Shown here: piece by piece, positions 27,538 to 34,975 of the stretch
Position numbering within the stretch: the first letter of the stretch is position 1
Layout of the letters: each line of letters starts with the position of its first letter
Source of the DNA: Microbacterium sp. SMR1
GTDB lineage: Bacteria; Actinomycetota; Actinomycetes; Actinomycetales; Microbacteriaceae
Reading direction: 5' to 3'
NCBI RefSeq assembly: GCF_003289625.1
Contig: NZ_QMBN01000002.1
Coordinates: 890,610 to 954,609 of the forward strand
DNA length: 64,000 nucleotides
Program-made: the position numbers and the translations under genes
The notes under the pieces: generated by a model
Databases searched by the model: none
Told to the model about the DNA's origin: nothing
The model's input: only the letters and a program-made list of their open reading frames with translations

Positions 27538-28522
27538 GACGCTGCGCGGCACTGTCCGGTCGCGGGTGTGGCTGCGGTTCCTCGTTCTCGCCATCATGGT
27601 CGCCGCGGCGGCCGTTCTGCTGCTGACGTGGAACATCCCTCTCGATCCGGCGCAGCGCGGCTATTGGCTCGCCGTGGAGCTCCGGGTCACGACGGTGGCG
27701 ACGGTCGCGATCGTCGCCTGCTGTCAGGCGGTCGCGACGGTGCTGTTCCACACCGCGACGGGCAACCGCATCCTCACGCCCTCGATCATGGGGTTCGACG
27801 CGCTGTACGTCGTGATGCAGACCGGCCTGGTGTTCTTCTTCGGGGGAGCTGCGCTCGCGGCCACCGACGGGCTCGCCAAGGTGGCCCTCCAGAGCCTGCT
27901 GATGGTGGCGTTCGCGACCCTCCTCTACGGGTGGCTCTTCGCCGGCAAGCGGGGAAACCTGCACATCATGCTGCTGATCGGAATCGTGCTCGGGGTCGGT
28001 TTCGGCTCGCTCTCGACGGTGATGCAGCGGCTGCTGACGCCGAGCGACTTCGACCTGCTCTCGGCGCGCCTGTTCGGCAACCTGAGCAACTCGAACCCCG
28101 AGTACCTGCCGTGGGCCGCGGTGATCGTCGCGATCGTCCTCGTCGTGGTGTGGCGCCGCCGCCGACGTCTCGACCTGCTGACCCTCGGGCGCGACGTCGC
28201 CACGAACCTCGGCCTCGCGTACAAGCGCGAGGTCACCGTCCTGCTGATCCTGGTGGCCGTGCTCATCTCGGTCTCCACGACGCTCGTCGGCCCGATGACC
28301 TTCTTCGGGTTCATCGTCGCGACCCTCGCCTACCAGCTCGCCGGATCGTCCCGCCACGCCGTGATCCTGCCCTTCGCGGCGCTGCTGGGGGCGGCGACGC
28401 TGCTCGGCGGCTACTTCGTGCTGCGGCACGTGTTCTACGCCGCGGGCATGCTCACGGTCATCATCGAGTTCGTCGGCGGCCTTTTCTTCATCGTCTACCT
28501 GCTGCGAAAGGGCGCGCTGTGA
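27530..28522 (+). CDS. iron-siderophore ABC transporter permease 2 (FecD/YclO type)
   Basis: A 330-residue polytopic permease with helices throughout and the FecCD traits TATGNRILTPSIMGFDALYV, ARLFGNLSNSN and LVGPMTFFGFIVATLAYQL. It forms the channel with permease 1. The start overlaps the previous gene by 8 bp and its stop overlaps the ATPase GTG (GTGA), so all three are translationally coupled. Confidence 0.9.
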   Translation: MAETLRGTVRSRVWLRFLVLAIMVAAAAVLLLTWNIPLDPAQRGYWLAVELRVTTVATVAIVACCQAVATVLFHTATGNRILTPSIMGFDALYVVMQTGLVFFFGGAALAATDGLAKVALQSLLMVAFATLLYGWLFAGKRGNLHIMLLIGIVLGVGFGSLSTVMQRLLTPSDFDLLSARLFGNLSNSNPEYLPWAAVIVAIVLVVVWRRRRRLDLLTLGRDVATNLGLAYKREVTVLLILVAVLISVSTTLVGPMTFFGFIVATLAYQLAGSSRHAVILPFAALLGAATLLGGYFVLRHVFYAAGMLTVIIEFVGGLFFIVYLLRKGAL

Positions 28523-29277
28523 TCACCCTCACCGACGTCTCGAAGTCCTACGGGGGCCTGCGCGTGCTGGGTCCCATCGACCTCCAGATCCCGGCCGGCG
28601 GGGTGACCGCCCTCGTCGGGCCCAACGGCGCCGGCAAGTCCACGCTGCTGACGATCGTCGGGCGCCTGACCGAGCCCACCACGGGCACGGTCACGGTGGG
28701 CGGTCTCGATGTCGCGCGCACCCCGAGCCGCGAGCTGGCGCGCGTGGTGTCGATCCTGCGGCAGGAGAACCACTTCGTCACGCGGCTCACGGTGCGCGAC
28801 CTCGTCGGCTTCGGGCGGTTCCCCCACTCCGGGGGACGCCTCACTCCCGACGACCGGCGCCACGTCGACGAGGCGCTGCGCTTCCTGGATCTGGAGGACC
28901 TCTCGCACCGCTACCTCGATCAGCTCTCCGGCGGGCAGCGCCAGCGCGCCTACGTCGCGATGGTGCTCGCGCAGGACACCGACTGCATCCTGCTCGACGA
29001 GCCGCTCAACAACCTCGACATGCGTCACGCCGTGGGGATGATGCGGCAGCTGCGGCGTGCGGCGGATGAGCTGGGCAAGACCGTCGTCGTCGTCATCCAC
29101 GACATCAACTTCGCCGCCGCCTACGCCGACCGCATCGTGGCCCTCACCGGGGGAACGGTGGCGTGCACGGGGACACCGCGCGAGATCATGCGCCCCGACG
29201 TGCTGGAGCGCGTGTTCCAGACGCCGATCGCGGTCCGCGACGACGGCGAGTACCCGCTCGCGGTGTACTTCCGCTGA
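28519..29277 (+). CDS. iron-siderophore ABC transporter ATP-binding protein (FecE/YclP type)
   Basis: A 252-residue ABC ATPase: Walker A GPNGAGKST, Q-loop in ILRQENHF, signature LSGGQRQR, Walker B CILLDEPLNNLD and H-loop VVVIHDINFAAAYAD. It powers uptake of ferric siderophore through the two permeases. Last gene of the iron operon; a P2 palindrome follows 19 bp after the stop. Confidence 0.93.
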   Translation: MITLTDVSKSYGGLRVLGPIDLQIPAGGVTALVGPNGAGKSTLLTIVGRLTEPTTGTVTVGGLDVARTPSRELARVVSILRQENHFVTRLTVRDLVGFGRFPHSGGRLTPDDRRHVDEALRFLDLEDLSHRYLDQLSGGQRQRAYVAMVLAQDTDCILLDEPLNNLDMRHAVGMMRQLRRAADELGKTVVVVIHDINFAAAYADRIVALTGGTVACTGTPREIMRPDVLERVFQTPIAVRDDGEYPLAVYFR

Positions 29278-29295
29278 TCGCAGCGCACCGAGAGG

Positions 29296-29358
29296 GCTTC
29301 ACCTGGCAGTTGTGGCCGCATCCGGCGCGTGAAGGGGGCGGAAAGTGTCGGGTGAAGC
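29296..29358. repeat. P2-family palindrome, dispersed copy 3 (between convergent genes)
   Basis: Outer arms GCTTCACC/GGTGAAGC pair perfectly; the interior CTGGCAGTTGTGGCC...GGGGGCGG is homologous to copy 2. Located between the siderophore ATPase and a convergent small gene. Confidence 0.7.
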
Positions 29359-29372
29359 GGCTTGCGCGGCGG

Positions 29373-29591
29373 TCAGAGCTGCGCGCCGTCGTCGTCGCGG
29401 TCGTAGACGCCCTCGTTGCGTCCCCGGCGCGACTCGTAGGCGATGAGCCATCCCACCGAGATCGCCGCGGCGAGCACGAGGCCGAGCCACACGTTGTTCA
29501 TCACGAGGCCGAACACGATGCCGAGCAGGAAGACGAGGGCGGCGCCGAGCGCCCAGTAGGTGTGTCCGCGCTGCCATCCCCGATTCGCCAT
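29373..29591 (-). CDS. small two-helix membrane protein
   Basis: A 72-residue protein: two hydrophobic helices (YWALGAALVFLLGIVFGLVM; VWLGLVLAAAISVGWLIAY), then a charged tail (ESRRGRNEGVYDRDDDG). No recognised family. Leaderless ATG 29591 with TAGGCT upstream supports it as a real gene. Confidence 0.7.
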   Translation of the reverse strand: MANRGWQRGHTYWALGAALVFLLGIVFGLVMNNVWLGLVLAAAISVGWLIAYESRRGRNEGVYDRDDDGAQL

Positions 29592-29597
29592 GCCCCG

Positions 29598-29603
29598 AGC
29601 CTA
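29598..29603 (-). promoter_or_regulatory. -10 box TAGGCT, leaderless start at 29591
   Basis: Minus-strand hexamer six bases before the ATG of the 72-residue protein. Confidence 0.5.
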
Positions 29604-29617
29604 CGGTGCCGCGCGGG

Positions 29618-30601
29618 TCAGCGGTCGCGGTGGTCTTCGGGATGCAGCCGCGGACCGCGGCGCGGTTCGAAGACGCCGCCCGCGTAGATGAGCCGGATGA
29701 CGCGCTGCCGGTGGCCCCGCCACGGCTCGAGCAGTTCGAGCATCCCGTCGTCGTCGACGCGGTGTCCCGTCAGGGCGTAGCCCACGGTGTGGCACAGGTG
29801 ATAGTCGCCCACGCTCACAGCATCGGGATCGCCGAAGGCGCGGATGCGGGTCTCCGCGGAGGTCCACGGCCCGATCCCCGGCAGTGAGGTCAGGATGCGT
29901 TCGTGCTCGTCGCCGCCGCGGGCGCCGGCGACCGCGCGCTCGATCGACGCCCGTCGCTGTGCCGCGCGCACGACGGTGCGCGACTGCGGCGGCTCGAGGC
30001 CGGCGCGATGCCACGCCCAGCTCGGAATCAGGTGCCAGTCCGCGGGCGGCGCGAACATCGGACGCGGCGTCGGTCCTGGCGCGCGCTCGCCGTACCAGGT
30101 GACGATCGCGCGCCAAGCGCCGAAGGCCTGCAGGCCCGTCACCTTCTGCTCGAAGATCGCGCTCGCGAGGTCGTCGAAGACGAGGTCGGTCGCGCCCAGG
30201 CGGATGTCGGGATGCCGATGGTGGATGTCGGCGATGAGCGGATGCCGCGTCCCGTCGAACCCTTCGGGATCGTCGTGTGCGCCGCACAGCCGCGGCAGCT
30301 GCTCTACCGCCCACTGGGCGCCGGGGCCCCAGGCGGCTGCTCTCACGAGCGAGCGGCCCACCCGCAGGGCGAGCGTCGCGACGCCGCGCGGCGTGCGGCT
30401 GACGCGCCAGATCACGTCGCCTGAGACCGTCATCGTGGGATCGTGGGCGCCGTGCTGCTGGTGACGTACCGCGCGGGCGATGTCGATCGGCGCAGCCGGT
30501 CGGTACTCGGTCTCGATCGGGCGGGATGACGGCGGCGTGGCATCGCGCTCGTGGATCGCCGGGCGGCGACCCGGCATCCGTCCCGTCGTCACCGCGCTCA
30601 T
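29618..30601 (-). CDS. DNA-3-methyladenine glycosylase-like protein (HhH-GPD, AlkA type)
   Basis: A 327-residue base-excision repair glycosylase. The helix-hairpin-helix is LPGIGPWTSAETRIRAFG, followed by the catalytic Asp region DAVSVGDYHL; FEQKVTGLQAFGAW precedes it as in AlkA. The ~100-residue N-terminal part is an AlkA-like beta domain. It should remove alkylated bases from DNA. Leaderless ATG 30601. Confidence 0.88.
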   Translation of the reverse strand: MSAVTTGRMPGRRPAIHERDATPPSSRPIETEYRPAAPIDIARAVRHQQHGAHDPTMTVSGDVIWRVSRTPRGVATLALRVGRSLVRAAAWGPGAQWAVEQLPRLCGAHDDPEGFDGTRHPLIADIHHRHPDIRLGATDLVFDDLASAIFEQKVTGLQAFGAWRAIVTWYGERAPGPTPRPMFAPPADWHLIPSWAWHRAGLEPPQSRTVVRAAQRRASIERAVAGARGGDEHERILTSLPGIGPWTSAETRIRAFGDPDAVSVGDYHLCHTVGYALTGHRVDDDGMLELLEPWRGHRQRVIRLIYAGGVFEPRRGPRLHPEDHRDR

Positions 30602-30607
30602 GCCGAC

Positions 30608-30613
30608 ACCCTA
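30608..30613 (-). promoter_or_regulatory. -10 box TAGGGT, leaderless start at 30601
   Basis: Minus-strand hexamer six bases before the glycosylase ATG. Confidence 0.5.
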
Positions 30614-30677
30614 CGTCGGAACCTCCGACATCCCGCCGTGAGCGACGTCGATCGGCGTCGGGGTGACGCGGCGCGAA

Positions 30678-31370
30678 TCAGAAGCGGTCGGGCGACGGCG
30701 TGCCGTGGCCGTAGCGGATGACCACGTCGGCGTGGCGGTCGAACCGGTAGCCGACGCCGCGCACCGTGCGCACGATGTCCTCATAGCGGCCGAGCTTCGC
30801 ACGCAGCCGGCGGACGTGGACGTCGATCGTGCGCTCGCCCGGCGCCTCGTCGTCGGAACCGTTGCTCCACAGCGACTCGACGAGCTCGGAGCGCTCGATG
30901 GTGCGCCCCTCGCGGAGCACCAGGTACTGCAGCAGCTCGAACTCCTTGAAGGTGAAGGCCGCCGACTCGCCGTCGATGAAGACGCGCTTGCGCGAGATGT
31001 CGACGGTCACGCCGCCGGGGACGTGGTCCTCCGCCGGAACGTCCTGCTTCGTGCGGGCGACCGCGCTGGGCTCGTGGAGGGCGAGGCGGACGACGTCGAC
31101 GTCGCGTCCGCCGGCGCCGACCGGTGCCAGGGCGACCGTCGCGTAGGTCTCGGCGTGGGGTGCGAGCTCACTCAGCGTGCGGCGCAGCGCCTCGACGAGG
31201 GTCGAGAGCGAGACGCCGTCGGCAGCGGCCTTGGCCTCGTCGATGCCGACATACAGAGCGAAGCCACGGGGTGCGGTCGAGGTCGCTGCGGCGGGCGCCG
31301 GGGGAGGCGTCTCGACGGCGCGAAGGTGGCGAGCGGGGGCGGCGGGGGCGAGAAGAGCGGTGTTCGACAT
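30678..31370 (-). CDS. winged-helix (OmpR-type) regulator without receiver domain
   Basis: A 230-residue protein. Residues 1-115 are an Ala/Pro-rich start and an alpha/beta segment (GFALYVGIDEAKAAADGVSL) that is not a receiver: no phospho-acceptor Asp pattern. Residues ~125-225 are a Trans_reg_C winged helix (FTFKEFELLQYLVLREGRTI; RTIDVHVRRLRAKLG; IVRTVRGVGYRFD). ATG 31370 has GAGGACGAA upstream. Its mRNA probably begins at 31662 and carries a small Cys-rich ORF, suggesting attenuation-like control. Targets unknown. Confidence 0.85.
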   Translation of the reverse strand: MSNTALLAPAAPARHLRAVETPPPAPAAATSTAPRGFALYVGIDEAKAAADGVSLSTLVEALRRTLSELAPHAETYATVALAPVGAGGRDVDVVRLALHEPSAVARTKQDVPAEDHVPGGVTVDISRKRVFIDGESAAFTFKEFELLQYLVLREGRTIERSELVESLWSNGSDDEAPGERTIDVHVRRLRAKLGRYEDIVRTVRGVGYRFDRHADVVIRYGHGTPSPDRF

Positions 31371-31557
31371 GGGAGGTTCGTCCTCGGAACGTGAACCCGG
31401 GCTGTCAGCCTGCGGCGGGTTCGGGTGTGCGTTGCGTGAGGCCCAGCGGGGGCCGGTGAGCGAGCATCCGGATGTCGGCGTTGTGGGCCGGGCCATCGGA
31501 ACTCGGGGATCCGCGGCCGCGTTCAGAAGCGGCGGAGGATCAGGCGGGGTTCACCTG
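31371..31557 (-). other. 5' untranslated spacer between the Cys-rich small ORF and the regulator gene
   Basis: No ORF of its own is convincing. An imperfect stem, GATCCTCCGCCGC with GCGGCCGCGGATC (about 10 of 13 pairs, 31510-31543), lies just after the small ORF and could take part in attenuation. Confidence 0.4.
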
Positions 31558-31662
31558 TCAGCGGCACATTCGGCAACACATGACAGCACGCTGCGACATC
31601 ATCATGATGTCGGCAGTTCCGTTCGCCTCCCGGGCGGACAGAGTGCGTGCGATGTCAGTCAT
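31558..31662 (-). CDS. leaderless Cys/Arg-rich small ORF (34 codons) upstream of the winged-helix gene
   Basis: Minus-strand ORF encoding MTDIARTLSAREANG and ending ...MMMSQRAVMCCRMCR before the stop. ATG 31662 sits seven bases after CATAAT of a near-consensus promoter, so the mRNA should start at the ATG. Three of the last six residues are Cys, and it lies 187 nt before the regulator gene. In mycobacteria, leaderless Cys-rich short ORFs act as cysteine-responsive attenuators; a similar role here is inference. No homology to named proteins is claimed. Confidence 0.6.
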   Translation of the reverse strand: MTDIARTLSAREANGTADIMMMSQRAVMCCRMCR

Positions 31663-31669
31663 GGGGTTG

Positions 31670-31699
31670 ATTATGACGATCCGTGTCCGGATGTGTCAA
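31670..31699 (-). promoter_or_regulatory. strong sigma-A-type promoter of the Cys-rich small ORF / regulator transcript
   Basis: Minus-strand TTGACA (31694-31699), 18-bp spacer, CATAAT (31670-31675), then seven bases to ATG 31662. One of the closest matches to consensus in the window. Confidence 0.7.
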
Positions 31700-31757
31700 A
31701 CACACCAGCGCCGCGCGTCCTTCGATGACGGAATGTGACAGATTGCTCAATCCTCGC

Positions 31758-31763
31758 TACGGT
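31758..31763 (+). promoter_or_regulatory. -10 box TACGGT, leaderless start at 31772
   Basis: Eight bases before GTG 31772. Confidence 0.45.
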
Positions 31764-31771
31764 GCACGATC

Positions 31772-32338
31772 GTGGCTACGCGGATCCGGATCGTCGGCAC
31801 CTCCGGCTCGGGGAAGAGCGTGCTCGCGGACCGCGTTTCGGCGCGGACCGGGCTGCCTCGGCTCGAGCTCGATGCCGTCTTCTGGGACGCGAACTGGCGG
31901 ATGCGCGACCTCGACGAGGCCCGAGCCCGGGTCCGGGAGTTCGTGCGGCAGCATCCGGACGGGTGGGTCGCGGACGGCAACTGGACGTCGCGCCTGGGCG
32001 ACATGCTCGACCCGGGTTCGCCGGACGGCGCCGACACGGTCGTGTGGCTCGACCTGCCGCGCCGACGGGTGATGCGTCAGGTCGTCGGGCGCACGCTGCG
32101 CCGAGTGGTGCGGCGCGAGGAGCTCTGGCACGGCAACCGCGAGCGTGCGGCGAATCTCTTCCGATGGCATCCGGAGCGGAACATCATCCGGTTCGCGTGG
32201 ACCAACCATCCCGTCACGCGCGAGCGCATGCTCGGGCGCATCGCCGCGGGGGAGCGCATCGTGCGGCTGCGCGATCGCTCGGAGATCGACGCCTGGCTGG
32301 CCTCGCTGCCGCCGGCCGGGCGTAGCGTGGGCGCATGA
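31772..32338 (+). CDS. P-loop nucleotide kinase-like protein (FlaR/AAA_17 type)
   Basis: A 188-residue cytoplasmic protein with Walker A GTSGSGKSVLA at ~9-19, an LELDAVFWDANW motif after strand 2, and VVWLDLPRR as Walker B-like strand. This layout is shared by the so-called DNA topology modulation (FlaR) kinases related to adenylate and shikimate kinases. Substrate unknown. It overlaps the GNAT gene by 4 bp, though that gene also has its own -10 box. Confidence 0.8.
   Translation: MATRIRIVGTSGSGKSVLADRVSARTGLPRLELDAVFWDANWRMRDLDEARARVREFVRQHPDGWVADGNWTSRLGDMLDPGSPDGADTVVWLDLPRRRVMRQVVGRTLRRVVRREELWHGNRERAANLFRWHPERNIIRFAWTNHPVTRERMLGRIAAGERIVRLRDRSEIDAWLASLPPAGRSVGA
32323..32328 (+). promoter_or_regulatory. 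-10 box TAGCGT, leaderless start at 32335
   Basis: Hexamer inside the 3' end of the kinase gene, six bases before ATG 32335; permits separate expression of the acetyltransferase. Confidence 0.45.
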
Positions 32339-32628
32339 GCGATCTGACCTTCACGCATGAGAGGGATGCCTCCCGCTACACGCTGCACCGGGGAGACGAC
32401 CTCGTCAGCGTGCTCGACTACCGCGACGACGGGCGCACGGTCGCGCTCACCCGCGCGTACACGATTCCGACTTTCCGCGGGCACGGCTATGCGGCGGAGG
32501 TCGTCGAGCGCGCCGTCGCCGACATCGAGGCGCTCGGTGACCGGACGATCAGCCCGGTCTGCTGGTACGTCGCCGACTGGTTCGAGGCGCACCCCGATCG
32601 CGCGGGGATTCTGCAGCCGCGGCGCTGA
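32335..32628 (+). CDS. GNAT-like N-acetyltransferase, YjdJ type
   Basis: A 97-residue short GNAT. The acetyl-CoA loop is TIPTFRGHGYAAEVVERAV, then the helix and C-terminal WYVADWFEAHPD. Length and HPD ending match the minimal YjdJ/COG2388 group, whose substrates are mostly unknown. Overlaps the kinase gene by 4 bp. Confidence 0.85.
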   Translation: MSDLTFTHERDASRYTLHRGDDLVSVLDYRDDGRTVALTRAYTIPTFRGHGYAAEVVERAVADIEALGDRTISPVCWYVADWFEAHPDRAGILQPRR

Positions 32629-32730
32629 CCCGCGAAGCCGCAGATACGTCTCCGGCCGCGCGGCTGTCAAGACGGTGCTCGCGAGAGGACGCCGGGGCCA
32701 GACTGGGGCGATCGATCGAAGGAGACAGTC

Positions 32731-32961
32731 ATGAACCGCGATCTACCCGAGGGCGTCGTCGATCCTGACGGCGCCGGTGCCACGTCGCTCGCCGCGAGCG
32801 AGGCCGAGGACGACGCCGTGCGCGACGCGGACAGCCCCGCCGACGTCCCGATGCCCGATGGCGACAGCCCCGACGGTTTCGTCGAGAGCGCCGAGATCCA
32901 GCAGGGCCTGGACCCCGACCTCGTCACCGACGAGCAGGCAGACGAGGAGGAGCAGCGATGA
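32731..32961 (+). CDS. small acidic protein of unknown function
   Basis: A 76-residue, strongly acidic, probably disordered protein (many Asp/Glu, ending DEQADEEEQR). AAGGAG before ATG 32731 supports translation, and its stop overlaps the next start (ATGA). No recognised family. Confidence 0.65.
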   Translation: MNRDLPEGVVDPDGAGATSLAASEAEDDAVRDADSPADVPMPDGDSPDGFVESAEIQQGLDPDLVTDEQADEEEQR

Positions 32962-33317
32962 GCGGTCAGGCTGACGAGATCGATTCGAGCGTCTCTGACT
33001 CCGCGACGCAGGACGCGCCCGAGACCGGCCGCGGCGGCACGCGGTCGACCACTGCGGGCACCGGCGGCGACGTGACGCCTCCGAAGGAGGACACCCCGGT
33101 CTCGCCTCCGGGCGTGCAGGACGGCCCCGCGCTGTCGATGCACGACACGACCGAGCAGGAGCGCCTCGACGGGCTCGTCGCGCAGCTGCGGGCGGATCTC
33201 CCGGGCGAAAACCGTGCGACGGTCGAGAAGTACGTGCGTCAGCGCGTCTCGGAGGTCGGCCTGAGTGTCGGCGACGACGAGATCGCGCGAATCGTCGACG
33301 ACCTCGCCGCCGACTGA
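32958..33317 (+). CDS. protein of unknown function with disordered N-terminus
   Basis: A 119-residue protein. Residues 1-65 are Ser/Thr/Gly/Pro-rich and disordered; ~70-119 form a helical domain (LVAQLRADLPGENRATVEKYV...VGDDEIARIVDDLAAD). It is coupled to the preceding acidic gene by ATGA overlap; the pair likely works together. No recognised family. A strong stem follows. Confidence 0.65.
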   Translation: MSGQADEIDSSVSDSATQDAPETGRGGTRSTTAGTGGDVTPPKEDTPVSPPGVQDGPALSMHDTTEQERLDGLVAQLRADLPGENRATVEKYVRQRVSEVGLSVGDDEIARIVDDLAAD

Positions 33318-33329
33318 CGGATGACGGTA

Positions 33330-33361
33330 CGAATGCCCCGGGTGGGACCCCGGGGCATTCG
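33330..33361 (+). terminator. terminator hairpin
   Basis: CGAATGCCCCGG pairs perfectly with CCGGGGCATTCG around an 8-nt loop, 12 bp after the stop at 33317. No T-run. Confidence 0.7.
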
Positions 33362-33435
33362 TCGTGTCGAGGCGGTGCCCTGTACGACGCTCGGCCCGAG
33401 AGTGCAAGGGCGGGCCTGCCGCGCTCGTGCGGGCA

Positions 33436-33441
33436 TACCCT
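33436..33441 (+). promoter_or_regulatory. -10 box TACCCT, leaderless start at 33450
   Basis: Eight bases before ATG 33450 of the MFS exporter. Confidence 0.5.
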
Positions 33442-33449
33442 GACCCACG

Positions 33450-34913
33450 ATGAGTGACACGGCGAGCATCCCGCTGTCGGTGCACCAGCGGTGGCGGGCC
33501 TTCTGGGTCTGCGTCGCCGTCGCGGCGCTGACGATCCTCGACCTGACGAAGGTCAACGTCGCGCTGCCCTCGATCGAGCAGGCCTTCGGTGCGGGTTCCA
33601 CCGAGCTCCAGCTCATCGTGTCGGGCTACGTCCTCACGTTCGGGCTGACGCTCGTACCCGCCGGACGCATCGGCGACCAGCGCTCGCGACGCGCACTGTT
33701 CGTGATCGGGCTCTCGCTGTTCACCGTGACGAGCGTCGTGTGCGCGCTCGCGCCGAACACGGACGTGCTCCTGGCGGCACGGCTGGTTCAGGGCGTCGCC
33801 GCCGGCATCCAGATGCCGCAGGTGATCGGACTCGCCCAGGAGATGTTTCAGGGGGCTGAGCGAGGCAAGGCCTTCGGACTGTTCGGAGCCACGATCGGCA
33901 TCTCGACGGCGTTCGGCCCGACGCTCGGGGGCCTCATGATCGCGCTGGGCGGCGCCGACGACGGCTGGCGCTACATCTTCTGGATGAACGTCCCGCTGAC
34001 CCTCGCGGTCCTCGCCGGTGTGATCTGGCTGCTGCCCAGAACCCGGGAATCGCGGCCGGCCCGGCTGCAACTCGACCCGATCGGTCTGCTGCTGTTCGCG
34101 CTCGTTGTGATCGCCTTCCTGGTGCCGTTCCTGCTCACCACGGGCGCGCAGGGCGATGACCCGCAGCGCTGGTGGTCGCTCGTGGCCTTCGGGGTCTTCG
34201 CCGCCCTGTTCGTGTGGTGGGAGCGGCGGTACGCGGCATCCGGCAAGCATCCGCTGATCCCGCTCGAACTCTTCGCCATCTCGTCGTATCGCAACGGCAC
34301 CCTCATCCAGGCCGTCTACTTCATGGCTCTGCCGGCCATGTTCCTGCTGACGACGCTCTTCCTGCAGCTGGGCGTCGGCCTCGAGCCGGTGTTCGCGGGG
34401 ATGGTCTCGATCGGATTCGCCGTCGCGAGTGCTGGTGCCTCGTACGTCGGAGGCAGGATCGTGACGCGCGTCGGACGCCCGCTCGTCGTGGGCGGTCTGA
34501 TCATCATGCTCTCGGCCGTCGTCGCACTCGCTCTCGTCGCGTACTTCGTGCCGCCCGGGATCGTCGAGTTCGCGATGGCGGGAGTACTGACCGTGGGGGG
34601 CTTCGGTGGTGGCCTCGTCATCTCGCCCAACCAGACCCTGACCCTCGCCGACATCCCCGTGAAGCAGGGCGGCCTGGCGGGCTCCGTCGGTCAGCTCGTG
34701 CAGCGGATCGGCACCGCGGTCGGAACCGCCGTCGCGCTGTCGCTGTTCTACTCGACGGTGTACCGCCTCGAAGGCGGATCGACGCCGCGGATCGACGTCT
34801 ACCACGACGCCTACGCCCTGGGGATGGTCTCGGTGGGCCTGTTCCTCGCGCTCGCCCTCGTGCTCGGCGTCGCGGACCTCTCGTCACGGCGCCGGCGAGC
34901 CCGCGTGGCCTGA
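33450..34913 (+). CDS. MFS drug exporter, DHA2 (14-helix, EmrB/QacA) family
   Basis: A 487-residue permease with about fourteen helices. Motifs: LDLTKVNVALPSIEQAFG (motif D1 region), GRIGDQRSRRALFVIG (motif A), RLVQGVAAGIQMPQVIGLAQ and GAAT-like FGATIGISTAFGPTLGG (motif C, typical of exporters). Expected to expel hydrophobic drugs with protons; specificity unknown. Monocistronic; leaderless. Confidence 0.9.
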   Translation: MSDTASIPLSVHQRWRAFWVCVAVAALTILDLTKVNVALPSIEQAFGAGSTELQLIVSGYVLTFGLTLVPAGRIGDQRSRRALFVIGLSLFTVTSVVCALAPNTDVLLAARLVQGVAAGIQMPQVIGLAQEMFQGAERGKAFGLFGATIGISTAFGPTLGGLMIALGGADDGWRYIFWMNVPLTLAVLAGVIWLLPRTRESRPARLQLDPIGLLLFALVVIAFLVPFLLTTGAQGDDPQRWWSLVAFGVFAALFVWWERRYAASGKHPLIPLELFAISSYRNGTLIQAVYFMALPAMFLLTTLFLQLGVGLEPVFAGMVSIGFAVASAGASYVGGRIVTRVGRPLVVGGLIIMLSAVVALALVAYFVPPGIVEFAMAGVLTVGGFGGGLVISPNQTLTLADIPVKQGGLAGSVGQLVQRIGTAVGTAVALSLFYSTVYRLEGGSTPRIDVYHDAYALGMVSVGLFLALALVLGVADLSSRRRRARVA

Positions 34914-34962
34914 GTTTCGCCGCTTCTCCGCGGGGCACCGCGGCGATGTCCGAGCCTCCTCC

Positions 34963-34968
34963 TACCCT
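34963..34968 (+). promoter_or_regulatory. -10 box TACCCT, leaderless start at 34976
   Basis: Seven bases before the sbcD ATG. Confidence 0.5.
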
Positions 34969-34975
34969 GGTCGGC

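Noticed and set aside
30602..30677. Terminator between the glycosylase and winged-helix regions
   Set aside because: Only a short imperfect GACGTCGATCGGCGTC stem is visible; too weak to call.
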